A stretch of DNA of 64,000 nt from Ophiobolus disseminans (GCA_010093685.1 MU006237.1:496001-560000), one strand, 5' to 3'; numbered from the stretch's first letter, positions 1-12,056 are shown. A program made the numbers and translations. The notes: generated by a model not told the origin, from the sequence alone.

Positions 1-749
1 CACATCAAAGGCCTCGACGCCTTCACCGAGCTCACATCCCTGGACCTCTCCTTCAACAAGATCAAGCACATCAAGCGCCTGAACCACCTCAAGAAGCTCA
101 AAGACCTCTACTTCGTCCAGAACAAGATCAGCACAATCGAGAACCTCGAAGGCCTCACCAACCTCCGCCAAATCGAGCTCGGCGCAAACCGCGTGCGCGA
201 AATCACCGGGCTGGACACCCTCACAGGCCTTGAAGAGCTCTGGCTAGGCAAAAATAAGATCTCAGAAATCAAAGGTCTCACAACCCTCACAAACCTCAAA
301 ATCCTCTCCATACAATCCAACCGCCTCCGCACAATATCTGGCCTCGACGCCCTCGTCAACCTCGAAGAACTACACATCTCCCACAACCTGCTCACCGAAG
401 TCTCGGGCCTGGAACACAACACAAACCTGCAAGTCATCGACATCAGCGCGAACCCCATCGAGCATCTCACGGGCCTGAATGGCCTCACGCACCTGACAGA
501 GTTCTGGGCGAGTAACTGCAAGCTCAGCAGCTTCCAGGAAGTAGAAAAGGAGCTGCGCGATAAAGAGGAGTTGGAGACGGTGTATTTTGAAGGGAACCCG
601 TTGCAGAGGGCGCAGCCGGCGTTGTATAGGAATAAAGTCCGGTTGGCGCTGCCGCAGATTGTGCAGATTGATGCTAGTAAGTCCTCTTCTCTTCAAAAAG
701 TTTGGAGCTGCAGGCTAATACTTGTGTAGCTTTTGTGAAGAAAGTGTGA
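1..749 (+). CDS. sds22: SDS22-like PP1 regulatory subunit, 3' part
   Basis: This is the C-terminal 231 residues of a leucine-rich-repeat protein whose 5' end lies left of the window. At least eight 22-residue repeats of the form LxxLExLxLxxNxIxxIxGL run in tandem, followed by the LRR-cap (EKELRDKEELETVYFEGNPL). That cap and the ending QIDATFVKKV match the SDS22/PPP1R7 family, a nuclear regulator of protein phosphatase 1 in mitosis. The last exon is tiny. An intron at 677-729 (GTAAGT...TGTAG) interrupts the codon for T, and exon 730-749 supplies the last residues and TGA at 747-749. Without splicing the frame runs on into an unrelated tail. Family assignment is strong; the partner phosphatase is inferred from the family. 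Confidence 0.9.
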
Positions 750-1120
750 GTTGGCTACTAAGGGGTTTGATGTTGGCGTGACTGGACTGGACTGGATTGG
801 GTTGGTGCATTTACGCGGAAGGCGCATAGGGTAGCATGGCATTTAGCATATCGGCGGCGTTGCGAGACGGACACGATACCATGAGAAATATATATCCAAA
901 CTTTCTGTTCCAGCATCTCATTCGCCAGGGCATCTCGTCTCTCAAATCGGTCCAAGGTATAATGGCTTATTCAGACTTTTTACCGCGTTCTATCATATGC
1001 ACATAGACATCTCTGGCCAGCAAAGACCCCATTTTTCTAGTCATGGATCTCTCCTTCACCAATACAACCAAATCAGACCGATGAGCAACGCCAGCCCCAA
1101 AAACCACACAGAATCCAAGC

Positions 1121-3279
1121 TCAGAAGCTCGCCGTGCCATTGAGCCTCGCGCCGTTGGCAATGCCCTCCGCACCCAGGCCGTTGACCGCGCCGTGCTGAT
1201 ACTGGTGAGTGACCTCCTCCAGGATACCCGCGCTCGCAGCTACGAAGCCCAGATAAGGCCGGCTGGGATCGAGAACACGCGACAAGTACTCTGGATGGAA
1301 CTGGACGCCCACGAACCAGGGATGGTCTTTGATCTCAATGATTTCCATGCGGACGCCGGCATCGTCTTTACCGACGAAAGAAAGACCGCCCTGCTCTAGG
1401 CGCTCGATGTAGTCGGGATTAACCTCGTATCGGTGACGGTGACGCTCAAGGATTTCAGTCTTGCTTGCATACAGGGCACGGAGACGCGACCATTCGCTGC
1501 CGTCCTGGAACAGAGTAGGTCGGAGACCGAGCCGCATTGAAGCGCCCATTGTCGTCTTGTCGACCTCAGGCATGAACATGATGAGCTTCTCAGCCGCCGT
1601 GCCATCAAACTCTTCCGATGTGGCTGCCTTGATGCCGCACACGTTTCGCGCGTATTCGATGACGGCGATCTGCATGCCGAGACAAATGCCCAGATATGGC
1701 TTCTTATCCTTACGGGCATAATTACAAGCTGCAATCATGCCCTCGGTTGCGCGTTGACCAAAGCCGCCAGGGACGAGGATGCCAGAGGCATTGACGACTT
1801 CCTTCCACGCAGTGTGAAATTTGCCGGGACTGTCGAGCTGACACTTTTGCTCGAGGTGATCCGAGTCAATCCACCTGATGACTAATTTCCGCTTGCAGCG
1901 CATGCTCGCGTGCTCCAAGCTCTTGACAACAGACAGATACGAGTCCTGGAGTTCAACGTATTTGCCAACCAGAGCAATGGTGACCTCATCTTGGTATCGC
2001 ACATCAAGGCCAGTAAGCGACTGCCACTGTGCCCATGTATGGTGGCCCTTTTTCAGCATCGCGGGCGACACTTCAATTGTCTCCAGGGCGAGGAATTTGC
2101 GGATCATGGGAATGATGTTTTGCTTCTCGAGGAGCATAGGCACCTGGTAGATTGAAGGCATGTCTCGAACAGCCACGACTTGCTCGGTTTCGACCTGGCA
2201 GAAGTGGGCGATTTTCTCGACAGCCGAGGGCTCGAGTTCGCGCTCGCATCGGCAGGCAATCTGCTATCGTCAGCGCCTCGATGCTCTTGGGTCATCTCAT
2301 CCGAGGGTGGATGGGAGTTGGCATACCAAATCCGGGATCAGACCATTACTCCTCACCGCCTTGATCGCTTGCTGCGTGGGCTTCGTCTTCTGCTCTCCAT
2401 GGATGACAGGCACGTAGCTAACGTGGATCTGCATGAAGTTGTTCTTGCCGGCCCGTCTCCTCAGCTCGCTCATGGCTTCAATGAAGGGCATGCTCTCGAT
2501 ATCGCCAACCGTGCCACCAAGCTCAATGATGCACACATCTGGCTCCTCACCACTGTCATCGACCGGTATCCGCGAAACCCTCTGTATCCACTCCTGGATC
2601 GCATCGGTGATGTGAGGCACGACTTGCACCGTCTTGCCGAGATAGTCGCCTCGACGCTCGCGTTCGATGACGTGCTGGTAGATCTTGCCGGTCGTGATGT
2701 TGTTGTCGCGCGTAAGGGTGATGTTGAGGTACCGCTCGTAGTTGCCCAGGTCGAGGTCAACTTCGCCGCCGTCAGAGAGGACGAACACTTCGCCGTGCCT
2801 AGAAATAGTTCAGTGGCCGGCAAAAGAATCACAACAGAGTGTCGCATACTCCTTCGGGTTCATGGTTCCGGCATCGACATTGAGGTAGGGGTCGACCTTG
2901 ATGGACGAGACGTGATGTCATGTCAGTATGAGCTGGTCGCGTGCTAGTTTGCATGACTTATCTTGAGGCCGATGGTCTTGAGGAGCAGGCCGGTCGAGGA
3001 GGCTGTCGCAGTCAGTTTTGAGCCTACTCACATGCACGTCTCTGGGTCCGGCCTCGAGCATTGTGCTGCAGGTAGCTTGCTATTGGCACATCACCGAGTT
3101 CGGCGCGTACAAATCATCCCAAGAACTCTAACCATGCAGCAACATGCCTACAAGACGCGAGATGAGTCTTACCTATGATACCCTGGATTACATTGTTAGT
3201 TCTGCACCAATGTGGCCGACACGCTGCTCACCTTCCCCACGCCGCTAATGACGCCTCCAGACACAAGCACGTACTTCAT
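1121..3279 (-). CDS. URA7: CTP synthase (glutamine hydrolysing)
   Basis: The enzyme converts UTP, ATP and glutamine to CTP in pyrimidine synthesis. Six exons give 590 residues: 3279-3232, 3182-3173, 3002-2962, 2911-2850, 2798-2327 and 2260-1121; every junction keeps frame. The N-terminal amidoligase domain starts [17 protein letters not shown] with its P-loop. The C-terminal class I glutamine amidotransferase shows GICLGMQ with the nucleophile at Cys404, and GVQFHPEY with the catalytic His near 533. Length is normal for fungal orthologs. Two oddities: exon 2 is only 10 nt, and the intron at 2912-2961 begins AT and ends AC; it is the only splice choice that restores [14 protein letters not shown]. 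The ATG at 3279 begins the conserved family N-terminus, so the start is secure. It lies downstream of, and on the same strand as, the velvet gene. Confidence 0.96.
2912..2961 (-). other. AT-AC spliceosomal intron of CTP synthase
   Basis: Read on the minus strand the 50-nt intron starts ATAAGT and ends ACATCAC, with branch-like TACTGAC/TGACAT about 10-15 nt from the end. The donor otherwise matches the ordinary GTAAGT consensus, so it looks like a U2-type rather than U12-type (ATATCC) AT-AC intron. Nearby GT or AG choices either break frame or delete five conserved residues. That the sequence is real and spliced this way is inferred from protein conservation; no RNA evidence is available here. 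Confidence 0.75.
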
Positions 3280-3835
3280 GATTGCTTTGTGTCGCTGAGT
3301 TGCGGTTGGGGAAGGGGAAGGCGAAAAGCGTGCCAGCTGCGTCGCGGTTCACATAAAAGATTTGGTTTTCGCCGCGCTAGCGCGGGCGGGGCAGGCGCGA
3401 GTGGGACTGTGGATTCTTAGCGCGGATCCAACGCGCCCGAGGCTTGCACTTTCCTCGAGGCTACGGCCTTGTTTAGACGTCAAGGCTTCACGGCACTACA
3501 GTCACTCCATGCTGAACTCATCGTGCTAATATCTGATGTTCTGCAGAATACAAAGCTAGGCTATCAAGTGGTATCGTGCTTACAATCGCGCTGCTAACTT
3601 CAGATGCATTACACCATGGCCGCCTCTTGAGCCGCAAAGGCTGTTATTGTACTGCGCCGCATGTTCGTCGCGTGTCATGGGGCTAAGAATATAGGTTTCT
3701 TCGTAAAAGTCGTCAAGATGCAATCGATATCGTGCTAAATGCTCCAGATATCCCAAATATCAAGTCGCGCCGCCCCTTGCTGTAGGTAATGCTGATGTGA
3801 ACAGGTGGTAAGAGATCATCTCCAACAGTACTATA
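3280..3835. other. Intergenic: CTP synthase 5' region
   Basis: This stretch lies between the velvet gene's stop and the CTP synthase start, both on the minus strand. It should hold the CTP synthase promoter and the velvet 3' UTR. I see no conserved ORF, RNA gene or repeat. Confidence 0.5.
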
Positions 3836-5298
3836 TTAGTCCCTCCTCCTTCTCTTCATCTCTTCATCGTCGGGGTTGTCGTGCTCTTGGCTAGCAGTAA
3901 GCCGTTTGCGAGCCAGAGCTTTCTCGTTGCCCTTCTTGACTTGGATATTGCAGCCTTGCAGCTTCAGTGCTCGTGTGAGAGCGCTGCTTGGTCGCATCCC
4001 AGGAAAGTCCTTTGCTGTATAGACGGTGAAGACGTCGCTCAACACTTCGGTGAGTATCGGTGAGTAGCCTCCCACGTGAAGGTTCATTGGATCGATGCGC
4101 ATCAGCACGAATCGTAGACGGTACTTGCCATGTGTGCGACACGACAGATCTGGGAAGCAGAAGAAGCAGCCTTCGGCATCGTGCTCGTCCTTGGCAACAG
4201 AAGGCGATGCCACTAGTTGGCCCATCAGTCGCCGTGTGGTTCTTCGGTCAGGTTGGACGAGTGCCGTTTCCTCATTAGTGCCTTCCGCGTTCCATAGCGT
4301 GCAGTGCACCACATTAAGCGAGTATCTTAACTCTTCCTGCTCAGCAACACCGGTTTTTGGATTCGTGACCAGTAGCTGAATGATCGGAGGCGGGTCAATC
4401 ACCCGTCGATCGCGCTCGCCAAAGCCGCATGCTCGGGCGGCGATTGGTTGTTGTCGCACGCGAAGCTCGTAGTTGAGATTCCTGCCATGCATCAGCCGGG
4501 TTTCACTTCCTCATTCAGACGCAAGTATGCTTACAGTTGCTCGTTGTACACAGGCTGCGGTATGGACCCAGGTAATGGGATTGTCCGCTGCTGTCGAGGT
4601 GGGGGCCCAGTAGTGGGCGGTTCTGGATACGCTACCGAGCCCAAGGGAGCTCCCACAGAGCCTCGATGAGATTGTGGATGGGACCCTATTGACCCTCGGA
4701 ATGGAGTGCTGCTTGAAGCATAGCTTGGCGTATAGCCAGGCGACGGAATTGGGCCGTAAGGTCTCTGCTGTGAGGGTTCGATTGGGGATGCAAGGGACGA
4801 ATACGGCTGCTCATGGTGGGGATGATGCTGTATCTGCCGGGCCTCCTCAAACGGATAGCGTTGCTCGGCTAGTCTCCGCGGCCCTCGACTGTCGAACTCC
4901 GAGCGCGGGGAAATAGGCCCATACTGCTGAGGGGAATATGGTGGATCTGATCGGGGTGGAGTGTAGGGGTTTGCGAGGAGCAACTTCTCGACTGGCGCCG
5001 CCGATCGATGTGCTGCTGATGGCTGGTAATGCTCGTGTCGTTGCGGAGGCCCAGCATGGATAGAGGGAAGTTGATTGATGGGTGAGCGAAACTGGTAATC
5101 CGGCCGTGGTGGTACAGCGTCTGGAGGAATATCCAATGGAGGGAGCTGGACTGGCGGGGGTAATCGACGGTGAGGATAATCCAGGAAACCAGGCGGCGAG
5201 AAGTGCGGTAGCTTTTGAGTCTCGGTCATATCTGAAGCTGAGCGAGATATAGTTGACGAAGGAAGCGACGGCGGCGGAGGTGGAGGTGGTTGGGACAT
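3836..5298 (-). CDS. Velvet-domain developmental regulator (VosA/VelC type)
   Basis: Velvet proteins are fungal transcriptional regulators that couple sporulation, light response and secondary metabolism. Two exons, 5298-4535 and 4481-3836, give 469 residues; the 53-nt intron (GTAAGC...GGCAG) joins a long disordered N-terminus to the domain. Residues 1-254 are rich in Pro, Ser, Gln and His and open with a seven-proline run. The velvet domain, about 257-450, has YELRVRQQP, ARACGFGERDRRVIDPPP, a CFFCFPDLSCRTHGKYRLRF stretch and DVFTVYTAKDFPGM. The tail is basic (KRRRRD), a likely nuclear signal. The sequence groups with VosA/VelC, not VeA or VelB. The C-terminal position of the domain is more like VelC, so I give no symbol. 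An in-frame ATG at 5337 would add 13 residues; I prefer MSQPP at 5298. Confidence 0.88.
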
Positions 5299-7557
5299 GC
5301 GTGTATTATTACTTGTCCGAAGCAGGACGCGATGCACGAAGCCGCATTGGGAGAGTCACTGTGTTTCCTGTGTTCAGTTCGGAGGCTCTTTCTCAGATTG
5401 GGAGCGCCAGGGCGTCGTCGTGCAGTGTCGGACAGACGTCAGGAATGTGGGCACTGCCTCGAGTGTGGCGGCGAGAGAGGTTTATAGTTTGATGTCCCCT
5501 TGTAGGCGACCCTGGACCTATCTGGATCGCTAGCAGCCAGATCGCCGTGCGGATGCTTCAATTCAGTTACGTCGACGTTAGGCGGAGGCGCTCAGACGAC
5601 CTAAGACGACAGCACCCGGGAAGTGAAGAGAGAGACAGACGGGGATTAGCCCGCAGCACCCTGTCAAGCCTCACGCCAACGGTCAAGAGTAGCCGGTTCG
5701 GAGCATAAAATAGGCCAGGAAAGTGATAAGTGCAGCTTTGGCCACTGCGCGATGCGTGGATCCGGAAGCTTGGCGGGCAGGCCGTGGTCCCCAGGTTCAG
5801 ACGCAGGCTGGGTGTCTGGTGTCTGGCGGAGCGGTTTGCGCTGTTGATGAGGTTCCGGGGTGATGCTGGGCTAGTCGAGGCATGTGTTGCAGCGGCATCC
5901 AGTCTCTCTTCAAGGCGCTGGCGTGCATGCAGCAGCGGGCCTCTGTCAGCGTTGATTGCTCCGGGCTCGCTCTCGTGGCCCAGCTGGCGAGGGAGATGTC
6001 TGTTAGCTCCTGCCGGGTGCACGCTGGCTTCGCTGCATTTTCGTGGGGCGGCGCCGAATGGGCTCGCGGCCGGGTAAAAGAGACAAACAAGACGGTTTCG
6101 CAGGCACGTCTGTTTCGAATCAAGGCGGGCCAGGGTGTCGCACACTGTAACCCGGCGGCAGCCAATATGGAGCAATATGCCAGATTACCACGTAACTCGG
6201 TCGACGGGCACCGTCCAGCGGAGGTAGCATTGCGAAGCGCGCCGAGCCCCAACGTCTGCGAGGGCGGCAGGAGCATTCAGTGGGCGTCCGCTTTGAGCGG
6301 GTCGCTCGCCAGCAGGCGGCATGGTGTGGGATGTGCGCTTGGGCGACGGCTCGAAGCAGAAGGGGTGGCTGCAGACGAGCGTCTGGGAATGCCCTGAGGG
6401 CTTCATCTGTCAATTGCGGGCGGTGCCAATCAGGAGGGGTGCGGCAGCGGCTAAACGCGCATTTTGCTCTTTTTGCCTGAGGGACGCCCAAAGCGGCGAG
6501 CATCCTCGGCGGCGTCTTCCAGTCAGGACGCTGGCCTGTTACCGGGCTTGTGGATGTGCTCTGCGCGACGTGCAGACGGCTTCATGCACCGCAATCAACG
6601 ACATGAGACACCCTCTGCTCACCCGGATCCCGGACTTGTACGCAGTGGCATAGCAGACGGGGCTGCCAGGATGGTGGGGGCATTGCGGTGGCGGCATATA
6701 TCATCCACCACCGCGTCCTCCACCGCCGGGTGTCTCAAGCGAGATGGGACGGACAGACCGGGTGTGGTGAAGGAGATTGGGACGCCTGTCACGGGGCCGT
6801 GGAGTCAGTTCCACGGTTGACCTGGGGCATCATTGATGGCGGCGGCATGACCACAACCACAACAACGCAGATTGCGGCAGTTGCGATGGCGAGCAGCGCA
6901 ATAACCTCGACCACTCCTCCACCAGCCGCGCTTTCCGCATGCGGACGAGGCATCGCGAAGCAGCCTATGTACTCACGCCTGTGCATCGTTTGCAGGTCCC
7001 TTATTGCCCGGTCACCGGTGCCTGTTTCACCCGAAACACCATCACTTCACTCACTGTGCCTGACTGCTCTGTCTGCTCTCGTGCCCGCTGTGTGACGAGA
7101 CTCTCCCTTCACGTCATCCGGCCAGCCTGAGCGCATTAAACAGTGTTACACCAGCATCCTAGCATTCCCCTCTAGGGAGAACGCTAGCGCAAGTCTCTAT
7201 TGATTTAATCGTCGCTTGACTGATGCTCACCCTACTTTTGTCGCCCACGCAGGTACACCACCCTGGAGCCGTTTGCTCCCGTACCACACCGAGCTCCGTT
7301 GCTACTCACGGCCTGCCGCACATCCATCTTGGTGTCGTTGAAATTGGGTGTGGTTGGCGCTAGCAAGTCACGCTGGTCGACCACTTGGCCCACACCGTTC
7401 ACCCTCACCGCCCGTTCCGCTCACCAAACAACACCAACGCTGTCCAGCTGCACATCAATCACATCGCCACTGGCACACCGCAATCGCTGGCAGGTCGACT
7501 GGGGTCAAATTCCCGAAAGGATCTACACTCACTTCCCAGATCGCTCTCATTGGCAAC
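5299..7557. other. Long divergent intergenic region
   Basis: About 2.26 kb separate the velvet gene (minus) from the methyltransferase gene (plus). Many overlapping ORFs of 60-200 codons occur on both strands. They are rich in Cys, Arg, Trp and His, lack recognisable motifs and share the same bases, so I treat them as chance ORFs in GC-rich DNA. Developmental regulators often have long leaders, so part may be transcribed 5' UTR; that is inference. Confidence 0.5.
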
Positions 7558-8547
7558 ATGGCTACCCATTGGGGCAACTATAGTGGCACGTCCTACCCAA
7601 AGTGATCTCATCTCGGTTTTCAAGCCGAAGCTGTCCGGCAATTGCTTTCTCGGTTTTCCATGCTGACCGTGCTCCAGACTACAGTGGGCCCGCCAACGTC
7701 GCTGCATCGGCCACTCATGTTCGCGATCCTCGCCTGGATCTTCTTGCGACCCTGGTCCCTGGTTTATTCACTGCCAAGAGGTGCCTCGACATCGGCTGCA
7801 ATGCGGGAGGCGTGTCTTGTCAACTCGGTAAGTGGAAGGATCATCCTTGCTGTCGCTGCAAGCGACTATACCTCTTCGTCGCTGATATTAATCACTTTCC
7901 AGCTTTCGATTTCCAAGCTGCCACCGTCACAGGTGTTGACATTGATCCAAAGCTCGTTGCACAGGCCAAAAAGCTGCTAGCTCTGCGTGCTTCACGAGTT
8001 CGACCGTCCACCAAGGATACAAAACCGACCGTGGAATACTTTCCGATATCAGCCGTCCTCGAAAATGGGTTTGTCGAGACGCGCGAAGGCTCGACTTCCG
8101 GCTCAATGACTGCGTGGCCCCGCGTGAGCTTCACCCCTGCCGATTGGGTTGTGGTAGCGGATCAAGATACGTCAGGTCCCTACGATGTCATCCTAGCGTT
8201 AAGTGTAAGCATTATTCGGCCTGTCTGTTGGTGTACCAAGCTGATTCGTTCAGGTCATCAAGTGGATACACCTTGAACATCTCGACCAAGGTTTGAAAAC
8301 TTTTTTCAGCAAGTGCTCATTGTCGTTATCATCTGGTGGGTATCTCATCATCGAACTGCAAACCTGGGAGTCGTACGAGAAAGCAGTGCGCCCAAGCAAG
8401 GCCCCGCACTTCAGCAAAAACATGAAACAACTGCAGTACCGGCCGGAGACCTCATTCGATGAACTATTGGCAGAGGAAGGCCTCCTCCTTTGCGCTTCAT
8501 CCGAAGCACTACCACGGCCCATAAAGGTCTATCGCAAGCATGCTTGA
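7558..8547 (+). CDS. Bin3/MePCE-type RNA methyltransferase
   Basis: The family (7SK capping enzyme MePCE, BCDIN3D, fission yeast Bmc1) uses SAM to methylate the 5' gamma- or mono-phosphate of small RNAs. Exons 7558-7601, 7685-7827, 7903-8204 and 8254-8547 give 260 residues with all phases consistent. SAM-binding motif I is CLDIGCNAGG, followed by VTGVDIDPKLVAQAKKL. The Bin3 signature is SVIKWIHLEHLDQGLKTFF, then GGYLIIELQTWESYEKA and YRPETSFDELL. The first intron has a weak donor (GTGATC) and the first 15 residues (MATHWGNYSGTSYP) resemble the family's GNYxxYY start, so exon 1 is the least certain part. Loops between the motifs are short for the family. Confidence 0.82.
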
Positions 8548-11500
8548 ACGCCACAACACGATGATTAGACACAAAGGTCACAAGAAGACGAGAGCGCAGC
8601 TTGCCGTCGTTGTTAGTGCACCAGCCAAGCGATGGCGAGGGAACCGATCGTCTCTCAACCAACACCCGAAAGCCTGGAAACGACGTTATCAGGTGCCAAT
8701 ATTAAGAGTGCGACACGGCCCATCTCATCGCTTCGCCATGTCCAAGCAATCTATCTGCTGTACGGGAGGTATGGATCTCAACTCCGGGGATTTAACAGAG
8801 TTTCTCTCTTTGTAGCACACTCTTGTGTTTACCCCGTCGCTTCGAGGCCCTCATAAGGAAGCGGCATCTCGGTAGAAGTAGGCGGCATCGCCTCTGGGGG
8901 TATAGGCTGCACAGATTTACGTCCAGGATGCATCCACATGCACATACTCCAATACATCTTTAACAAAATCAAAGACCGCCTTGCAGCAGCATTTTCGCAG
9001 TCGCTGTTGATCTCATCGCATAATAATACACGACACAACATCTCAACATATTGTTGATCGTTCTGTCGAGCATGCGCCGGCTTCAGACTAACCGGGCAGG
9101 TGGTCGATAAACCAAGAATGTCCAATACCCGCGATGCTACGTCGACAGGGCATTACCTTGTTCTATCATTCTCATGGCGACCTTTTCAAGTTTATGCATC
9201 GTCGCCTTTCCGTCACGGAAATTCAAATCGTACGATTTATGTCGATCTCGCACGGGAAACCCCGTTCGGCGAAAACAGCTAAAATCCTAGACTTGCTTGG
9301 GTACAACGTTAATCATCTCCGCATTCTCATGTTCCTGCTCTCGGCCCTTCTCAATTTCTATACATTAAACAGTCCCGCTCCCCACAATAACTTCGCTTGT
9401 AGCTCTCTCGTTACCCATGGCTCGTTTCGACACAATATGCGATCTACATTGCGCGGTATCCTGCTTTGGGCAGGAACGGCTCGCCCGCACCTGGAAAATC
9501 GACTTTCAAAATTTTGAGCAGCTATCTCGGTTCTTGCCGAAATCATCGCTAGCGATATCACATAATTTTAAGGCGTCAGGTGGCTGAGTGGTTAAGGCGC
9601 CAAGATACGGACAACATGTTGGCGTACTGTGGAGGAACACCAGAGTGGATATCAATCCAGCAGGTATGCACGCACCCGATATCCTTAGCTACGGGAGTAT
9701 CCTGCATCTGCCCCGAAGATTCTCAGCCTGGTGCTTGATCTTGCATCATCGAACGAACGTCCCTTCCCGCCGGCTTCGATGCGCAAAATTTGGACTACGT
9801 TAGATCGGATCTATAAGTTTGTTTCCGGGCCATTCATCAGACCGCTCTGAACGAGCACTAGAGTTGTGCTTCTGGGGTCCGACGTGCTGTCTGCACATGC
9901 GCTGCGGTGGAATATGAGCTCACCCGCGAACGAGCAGACAGTAGAAGCAATGCTGTGCACTCGGACTTGGAAACCGAATGGAAGGATTCAGATCACGGCA
10001 GATCATGCATTAGTCCATCGGAAACGCATGATCGCTTCCCTCGAGTTGCACCGCTACGGACATGCTGGCTATTTGATCATATTTCAGGTTTGTTTCGCGG
10101 TGCGCACCCGATCTGTGACTTTCCGAGTGGTAGGTTCTTGTTAGGTTTGTTGGATAGAAACAGATGCACGCTTTACACATTATGGTCGTGGCCTTGTGGA
10201 GGTATCGATACTGAAAAATTTGGTGTTTTCAAAAGGCATTTGTCACCAAACATACTACAGTGTAAGCAACCAACAGTCTAGGGCCAACGCTGTCGATGTC
10301 AGCATTCCACGACCATTGTCCTAGTCGAGTATGAGGTCCGTTCCTGCCGATTCTGCAAGGATTCTATGTCTGAACAACACAGCGGGTAGTTGCTGGAACA
10401 CCCACGTACACAAAGTACAACAGCAACAGTGGTATCAATAGTACAAGCACTGCTGCCCAAGTGCATGCCAACGAAATGCGCGCATCTCCTCCTCGACGGG
10501 GCACGGAAGGGTTGCGATGGGAATCTGTTACACAGGGCTGAGTTGGGAAGCGAGTGTAGCATTTTCCGCTCAGTAGGAGATGCTCCCGCAAGCCACAGCC
10601 GCCAACGATGCAACAAGGTCTCAACTTCAGCACCACGCAGCCCAGATGTCTTCATGTGCTTTGCATGGAGAAAGGCGCTTTGCCTGGGCATCTGCAGTTT
10701 CCATTCTTGTTTCCGTATGATAATCAATCTAGAGTGCACATTGGTGGTGACCAAGCGATGGCCTTTTAAAATCTTGCAGCACACGTTCTGCGTTGACTTT
10801 ACCGCTTTTAGTTGTGGGAGCGCTACGTAATCGATGATTTGCGACAACGGACGAGTCCTCCAATTGGCACTGCCGGCCGACAACTGCTTGCTTGCAGAGT
10901 GCAGAGGCGTGCTGCAGAAAATCCCTTGCGACATGCATGTCATCGTCTGGTCCGCCCCGTTCCACGACGACAGCTCATCGTTGCCACGAACCACCCTCCC
11001 CGATGCACAGCATCTCCAATGACCAGCACCAATACGACTCTATCTGCACCGGGCCTGAAACTACATGCAGCCCGCATCTTCTCGATGGTAGCAGGCTAAT
11101 TGATGGGGCCTCTCCAACGCTGAAATGCGTGTCCACGTAGTGGCCGAGCGGCAGGATACCTGCCCCCAATGTCTGCACCTCACTCCGCCCTGCGAGGCGC
11201 GTTGGCCGGCATCGTCACGCTCGACAAATACACTCTCGCCATCTCAGGCCCTCAAGGATAAGGCCGCACAACGAGCGACAGGATCGCCCCCGTTTTGCGA
11301 TGGCAACGCATAGCTGCTGTCCTCAGCGTGGCGGGAGCACCTCAGCTCAGGGCTCGCAACCATGCGCAAAGCCAAGATTCGAACTATCCTTTCTGCCCGA
11401 TGAATATTTATACCGTGCAAGCGCGCAAGCATTTGTCTGGATAGAAATATTTGACATTTGTCTGTTGTGACGCTTGTCCTTGTTCCCTGTCCATCGGGGT

Positions 11501-12056
11501 TACGGCGTTGAGACATAGCTCCTTCGCAACCGTCCGTCATCTTCAAGCTTCGGGTAAGCCAGCCACTCCAACCCTGTCCGAGGTAAGCAGCTAGGCGCGC
11601 GCATATGGGGCTTGGGACGTACAACTGCTTGAAGCAGCAGTTGGCGTGTGAAGAAGGGCGTCTCTCCAGCGCTTGCATCGTGGCTCTAAGCGCGAGCGCA
11701 TATGCTGACAGCGGATCAGGCCTAACGAGATCCGCGAGCTCACGATCCTTTTGCAGATCTGGTGTGGTGCCCTAATTTGCCCGTCCAGCGCCCGTGTCAG
11801 CTTAGAGCTTACATGTGGTCTGGGATCCTTGCAAGAACTCTCAGCACGAAGCGAATGACCTTCCACTCCAGGTTGCACGAAGCTAGACAATACCCAGCGC
11901 GACTCGGCAGCAATTGCGCGGGGGTGTACTTTGCCGGGGCTACGGAAACCTACTACATATATGCGACCCGGTCGCGGAGCTTCAAGAAGTGCTTAGAGAT
12001 TTGGCGCTGATCCCCGAGAACAATACCGCGCCCGTCAGCGACTGCGACTCGAGGCC
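8548..12056. other. Gene-poor 3.5-kb intergenic region
   Basis: Only short overlapping ORFs are present, the longest a 231-codon minus-strand ORF at 10299-10994. None has a recognisable motif, sensible composition or splice-linked neighbours. A tRNA-like stretch near 9572-9660 is described separately. I see no transposase, reverse transcriptase or terminal repeats. It may be decayed sequence too far gone to recognise. Confidence 0.5.
9572..9662 (+). other. Degenerate tRNA-like sequence
   Basis: The stretch contains TGGCTGAGTGGTTAAGG, a good match to the A box and D arm of a leucine or serine tRNA. A possible anticodon-stem helix CGCCAA/TTGGCG follows. The expected B box (GGTTCGAATCC) is replaced by GGATATCAATCC, one base too long, and no 3' acceptor strand pairs with the 5' end. 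It is at best a tRNA relic. Confidence 0.3.

Noticed and set aside
2912..3002. GT or AG alternatives for the fourth CTP synthase exon boundary
   Set aside because: GTCATG as donor leaves the wrong phase, and the AG at the end of ATCAAG deletes five conserved residues and still needs an AT donor.
5567..6175. Long overlapping ORFs on both strands between the velvet and Bin3 genes
   Set aside because: They share bases, have Cys/Arg/His-rich composition, no motif and no splice partners; treated as chance ORFs in GC-rich DNA.
10299..10994. 231-codon minus-strand ORF
   Set aside because: Composition is random-like with no motif; nothing around it extends or supports it.
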